A stretch of 64,000 nt of DNA from Arenibacter palladensis (GTDB taxonomy: Bacteria; Bacteroidota; Bacteroidia; Flavobacteriales; Flavobacteriaceae), in assembly GCF_900129275.1 (NCBI RefSeq), contig NZ_FQUX01000003.1, positions 248,001 to 312,000 on the forward strand, given 5' to 3'. Below the pieces are notes generated by a model. The model ran no database searches. It saw nothing but the letters and a program-made list of their open reading frames with translations, and had not been told where the DNA came from. The position numbers and the translations under genes are program-made. Positions 61,756 to 64,000 of this stretch are shown here, piece by piece (position 1 is the first letter of the stretch; each line of letters begins with the position of its first letter).

Positions 61756-62856
61756 ATGAAAATAGGCATATTAAAAGAAACCTTGGATGGCGAAAGACGT
61801 GTTGCCATTACGCCGAATATTGCCAAACAACTAATTGCCTCAGGCTTTGAACTTCTTGTAGAGGAAGGTGCAGGTGAGTATTCTTCCTTTTTGGATTCGG
61901 ATTACAAAAATGTTGGGGTGGCCGTAGAAAAAAGAGCCGTCATTTTCCATGAAGCCGAAGTACTTCTAAAAATAAACCCCTTTGATGAAGAAGATTTAAA
62001 ACTAGTGGACGAGGGACAGGTTTTGATCAGTAAATTGTACCACAAATCCAGCCCCGAACTAATCAAAGCGATTGCCAACAAGGGCGTTACTGCATTTTCC
62101 ATGGATGCTATCCCTAGAATATCAAGAGCCCAGGATATGGACGTATTGAGTTCGCAAAACAATTTGGCAGGATATAAAGCGGTGATTTTGGGAGCCTTTG
62201 AAATGACCAAAATCTTTCCCTTAATGATGACATCCGCCGGGACCATTGCCCCTTCTAGAGTACTTATTTACGGTATTGGTGTTGCTGGCCTGCAGGCCAT
62301 AGCCACTGCCAAAAGATTGGGTGCAATTGTAGAAGCTACGGATATAAGATCGGAAACCAAAGAGCAGGCAGAATCCCTAGGGGCAAAATTCATTTCGGTG
62401 GACAATACGGGAGAGGAATCGGAAGGCGGGTATGCCAAGGAAGCTTCGGCAGATTATCAAAAAAGACAAAAAGAGGCGGTAAACAAATCATTGTTCCAAG
62501 CAGACTTGGTTATTACCACGGCCAATATACCCGGTAGAAAAGCACCTGTTTTAATTACGGAAGAACAGGTAATGCAAATGAAAAATGGCGCTGTAATCAT
62601 AGATTTGGCCGCTGCCCAAGGAGGAAACTGCGAAGTAAGCGAGATCAACAAGACTATCGTAAAAAATGGAGTAAAGGTCATTGGGACCAGTATTGATCCA
62701 AGAAGCGTATCAACAAATGCTAGTGATCTATATGCCAAAAATATCTACAACTATATTATACATTTAACCGAAGGGACCAATTTTAAATGGGATCTGGAGG
62801 AAGAAATTACGGATGAGACCTTGATCGTCCAAAATGGAACTATTAGAAAAAATTAA
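61756..62856 (+). CDS. pntA1: NAD(P) transhydrogenase subunit alpha 1 (NAD-binding part)
   Basis: 366 residues, the soluble NAD-binding domain I of transhydrogenase, encoded apart from its membrane part. Alanine-dehydrogenase-like fold: GILKETLDGERRVAITP at the start, then YGIGVAGLQAIATAKRLGAIVEATDIR (Rossmann glycine loop) and SLGAKFISVDNTGEESEGGYAKE. Catalyses hydride transfer between NADH and NADP+ together with the other subunits. Followed by pntA2 after 11 bases and pntB. Confidence 0.95.
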   Translation: MKIGILKETLDGERRVAITPNIAKQLIASGFELLVEEGAGEYSSFLDSDYKNVGVAVEKRAVIFHEAEVLLKINPFDEEDLKLVDEGQVLISKLYHKSSPELIKAIANKGVTAFSMDAIPRISRAQDMDVLSSQNNLAGYKAVILGAFEMTKIFPLMMTSAGTIAPSRVLIYGIGVAGLQAIATAKRLGAIVEATDIRSETKEQAESLGAKFISVDNTGEESEGGYAKEASADYQKRQKEAVNKSLFQADLVITTANIPGRKAPVLITEEQVMQMKNGAVIIDLAAAQGGNCEVSEINKTIVKNGVKVIGTSIDPRSVSTNASDLYAKNIYNYIIHLTEGTNFKWDLEEEITDETLIVQNGTIRKN

Positions 62857-62867
62857 AAAATTGAACC

Positions 62868-63176
62868 ATGAATGAGTTATTGGAATTTATAGAGAACAAC
62901 CTACAAATTACCTATATCCTTATCCTTGCCATATTTGTTGGGATAGAGGTTATAAAAAGCATTCCTGCAGTTTTGCACACACCGTTGATGTCTGGGGCAA
63001 ATGCCTTGAGCGGTGTTGTAATTGTGGGAGCTATATTAGTGATGTTGCACGCGGATCCAACCGATTATATAGCCTTGTCTTTGGGCTTCGTTGCAGTGGT
63101 CTTGGGTGTCTTAAATGTAGTTGGTGGCTTTGCCGTCACCGATAGAATGTTACAAATGTTTAAAAGAAAAAAATAA
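62868..63176 (+). CDS. pntA2: NAD(P) transhydrogenase subunit alpha 2 (membrane part)
   Basis: 102 residues with three hydrophobic segments (about 13-30, 43-62, 67-90). Normal length for the split PntA2 found in many Bacteroidota and other bacteria. Its stop TAA overlaps the ATG of pntB by one base. Confidence 0.93.
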   Translation: MNELLEFIENNLQITYILILAIFVGIEVIKSIPAVLHTPLMSGANALSGVVIVGAILVMLHADPTDYIALSLGFVAVVLGVLNVVGGFAVTDRMLQMFKRKK

Positions 63177-64000
63177 TGGGAATTTTACTAAATATTATAT
63201 ATCTCATCGCCACAGTTACATTCATAGTAGGCCTAAAAATGTTGGGCCACCCGGAAACGGCGAAAAAAGGTAACTTAATTGCGGCCGCCGGAATGGGATT
63301 GGCCATTGTAGGTACCATTTTTGTTCATGAACAACAGGTTTCCCCTATTATTTATATCCTTATTGGTGCGGCAATTCTAATTGGTTCCATAATTGGCTGG
63401 CTTATAGCGATAAAGGTGGAAATGACCAAAATGCCGGAACTGGTCTCTTTGTTCAATGGCTTTGGAGGTGCCAGTGCAGCACTTATCGGGTTGGTGGAAT
63501 ACGGTAAAAATGTAAACAACGCCACGCAATCCACCACCATAGTTTCAGGTATAATAATCGGGGCCATTACTTTTTCAGGTAGTTTAATTGCCTGGGGCAA
63601 ATTAAACGGCACCTTAAAAAGTGTGGTAAGGATACCCTACTACAACATCATAAACAACCTTGTAATTATCGCCATTGTCATTTTTGCAGCATTTATGGTC
63701 GCTTCTGGCGTAGATAGTCAGTTATTGTTGTACGTTCTATTGGCCACTGGTCTGATCTATGGAATTCTATTTGTGCTTCCTATTGGAGGGGCCGATATGC
63801 CAGTGGTAATCTCTTTGTTGAATTCTTTGACAGGTATTGCCGCGGCAATAACAGGAATTTTATACAATAATATGGTAATGCTCGTAGGGGGTATATTAGT
63901 AGGTTCTGCCGGCATCATATTAACGGTAGCAATGTGCAAGGCCATGAATAGGACTTTGGGGTCTGTAATTTTTGGTGCTTTTGGTGGAGCAACCGCAACG
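63176..64000 (+). CDS. pntB: NAD(P) transhydrogenase subunit beta, truncated by window edge
   Basis: 275 codons from ATG 63176 (MGILLNIIYLIATVTFIVGLK) with no stop before the edge; PntB normally has about 460 residues, so the NADP-binding domain III lies outside. Visible are the membrane segments of domain II (GLKMLGHPETAKKGN, SLFNGFGGASAALIGLVE, VVISLLNSLTGIAAA). Confidence 0.93.
   Translation, partial: MGILLNIIYLIATVTFIVGLKMLGHPETAKKGNLIAAAGMGLAIVGTIFVHEQQVSPIIYILIGAAILIGSIIGWLIAIKVEMTKMPELVSLFNGFGGASAALIGLVEYGKNVNNATQSTTIVSGIIIGAITFSGSLIAWGKLNGTLKSVVRIPYYNIINNLVIIAIVIFAAFMVASGVDSQLLLYVLLATGLIYGILFVLPIGGADMPVVISLLNSLTGIAAAITGILYNNMVMLVGGILVGSAGIILTVAMCKAMNRTLGSVIFGAFGGATAT

Noticed and set aside
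1-64000. tRNA, rRNA, CRISPR array, insertion sequence or prophage
   Set aside because: No cloverleaf, ribosomal RNA stretch, regular repeat-spacer pattern or transposase/integrase gene was seen. The holin-like protein at 16683 is a chromosomal stress protein by context, not phage.

Overview
The window reads as one contiguous stretch of a chromosome from a marine-type member of the Flavobacteriaceae (Bacteroidota). Three things support this: low-to-moderate GC, almost no Shine-Dalgarno sequences in front of genes, and promoters with the Bacteroidota -7 element TAnnTTTG. No rRNA, tRNA, CRISPR array or insertion sequence was seen. The first gene (PEP synthase) enters from the left edge and the last (pntB) runs off the right edge.

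Layout. 1-10.4 kb: central carbon and fermentation genes (ppsA, D-lactate dehydrogenase, a broken gpmA remnant, pfkB, glucokinase, pta-ackA) with one universal stress protein (Usp). 10.5-17.3 kb: small stress-type proteins, a UbiB-like kinase, exonuclease III, a sigma-like factor, and a YtxH/holin-like membrane operon. 17.3-21.1 kb: a LOV-domain multi-PAS histidine kinase and a response regulator fused to a Crp/Fnr domain. 21.3-33 kb: patatin, Hsp20, P-type cation ATPase, upp, glycogen phosphorylase, a site-2 protease with CBS domains, and a WG-repeat/SDR/HEAT operon. 32.7-45.8 kb: ten further Usp genes, a second histidine kinase plus Crp/Fnr-fused regulator, TerB-like protein, thioredoxin and an eRF1-like protein. 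45.8-52.6 kb: an MscS / ATP-cone nuclease / beta-CASP operon, a lipoprotein with a second D-lactate dehydrogenase, and cardiolipin synthase. 52.8-64 kb: ordinary genes (PhoD phosphatase, sugar isomerase, YbdG-like channel, Kef antiporter, split transhydrogenase).

The main discovery is regulatory. Twenty palindromic sites of the form TGAY-N4-RTCA (one with a single mismatch) lie in intergenic regions between 2.46 and 52.67 kb. They face 24 promoter-like boxes. In 23 of 24 cases the first base of the TAnnTTTG-like box is exactly 35 bases from the outer end of the site; in one case it is 34. This places the site centre near -41.5, the classical position of a class II Crp/Fnr activator. Four sites serve divergent genes from one palindrome. 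The rule fixes several start codons and explains almost every stress gene here, while the genes right of 52.7 kb and the housekeeping genes lack it. The obvious candidate regulators are the two response regulators with Crp/Fnr DNA-binding domains encoded inside the region; one of their operons carries such a site itself.

Taken together the window looks like a 50-kb light- and/or redox-responsive survival regulon: many Usps, Hsp20, a cation ATPase, a CBS-containing site-2 protease, PfkB, fermentation enzymes, a possible ribosome-associated eRF1-like protein and glycogen phosphorylase. The gene content strongly resembles the mycobacterial DosR dormancy regulon, but with a different (Crp/Fnr-type) DNA-binding output, which suggests convergent assembly. 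The function of the regulon is inference; the sites, their spacing and the gene set are visible in the sequence.
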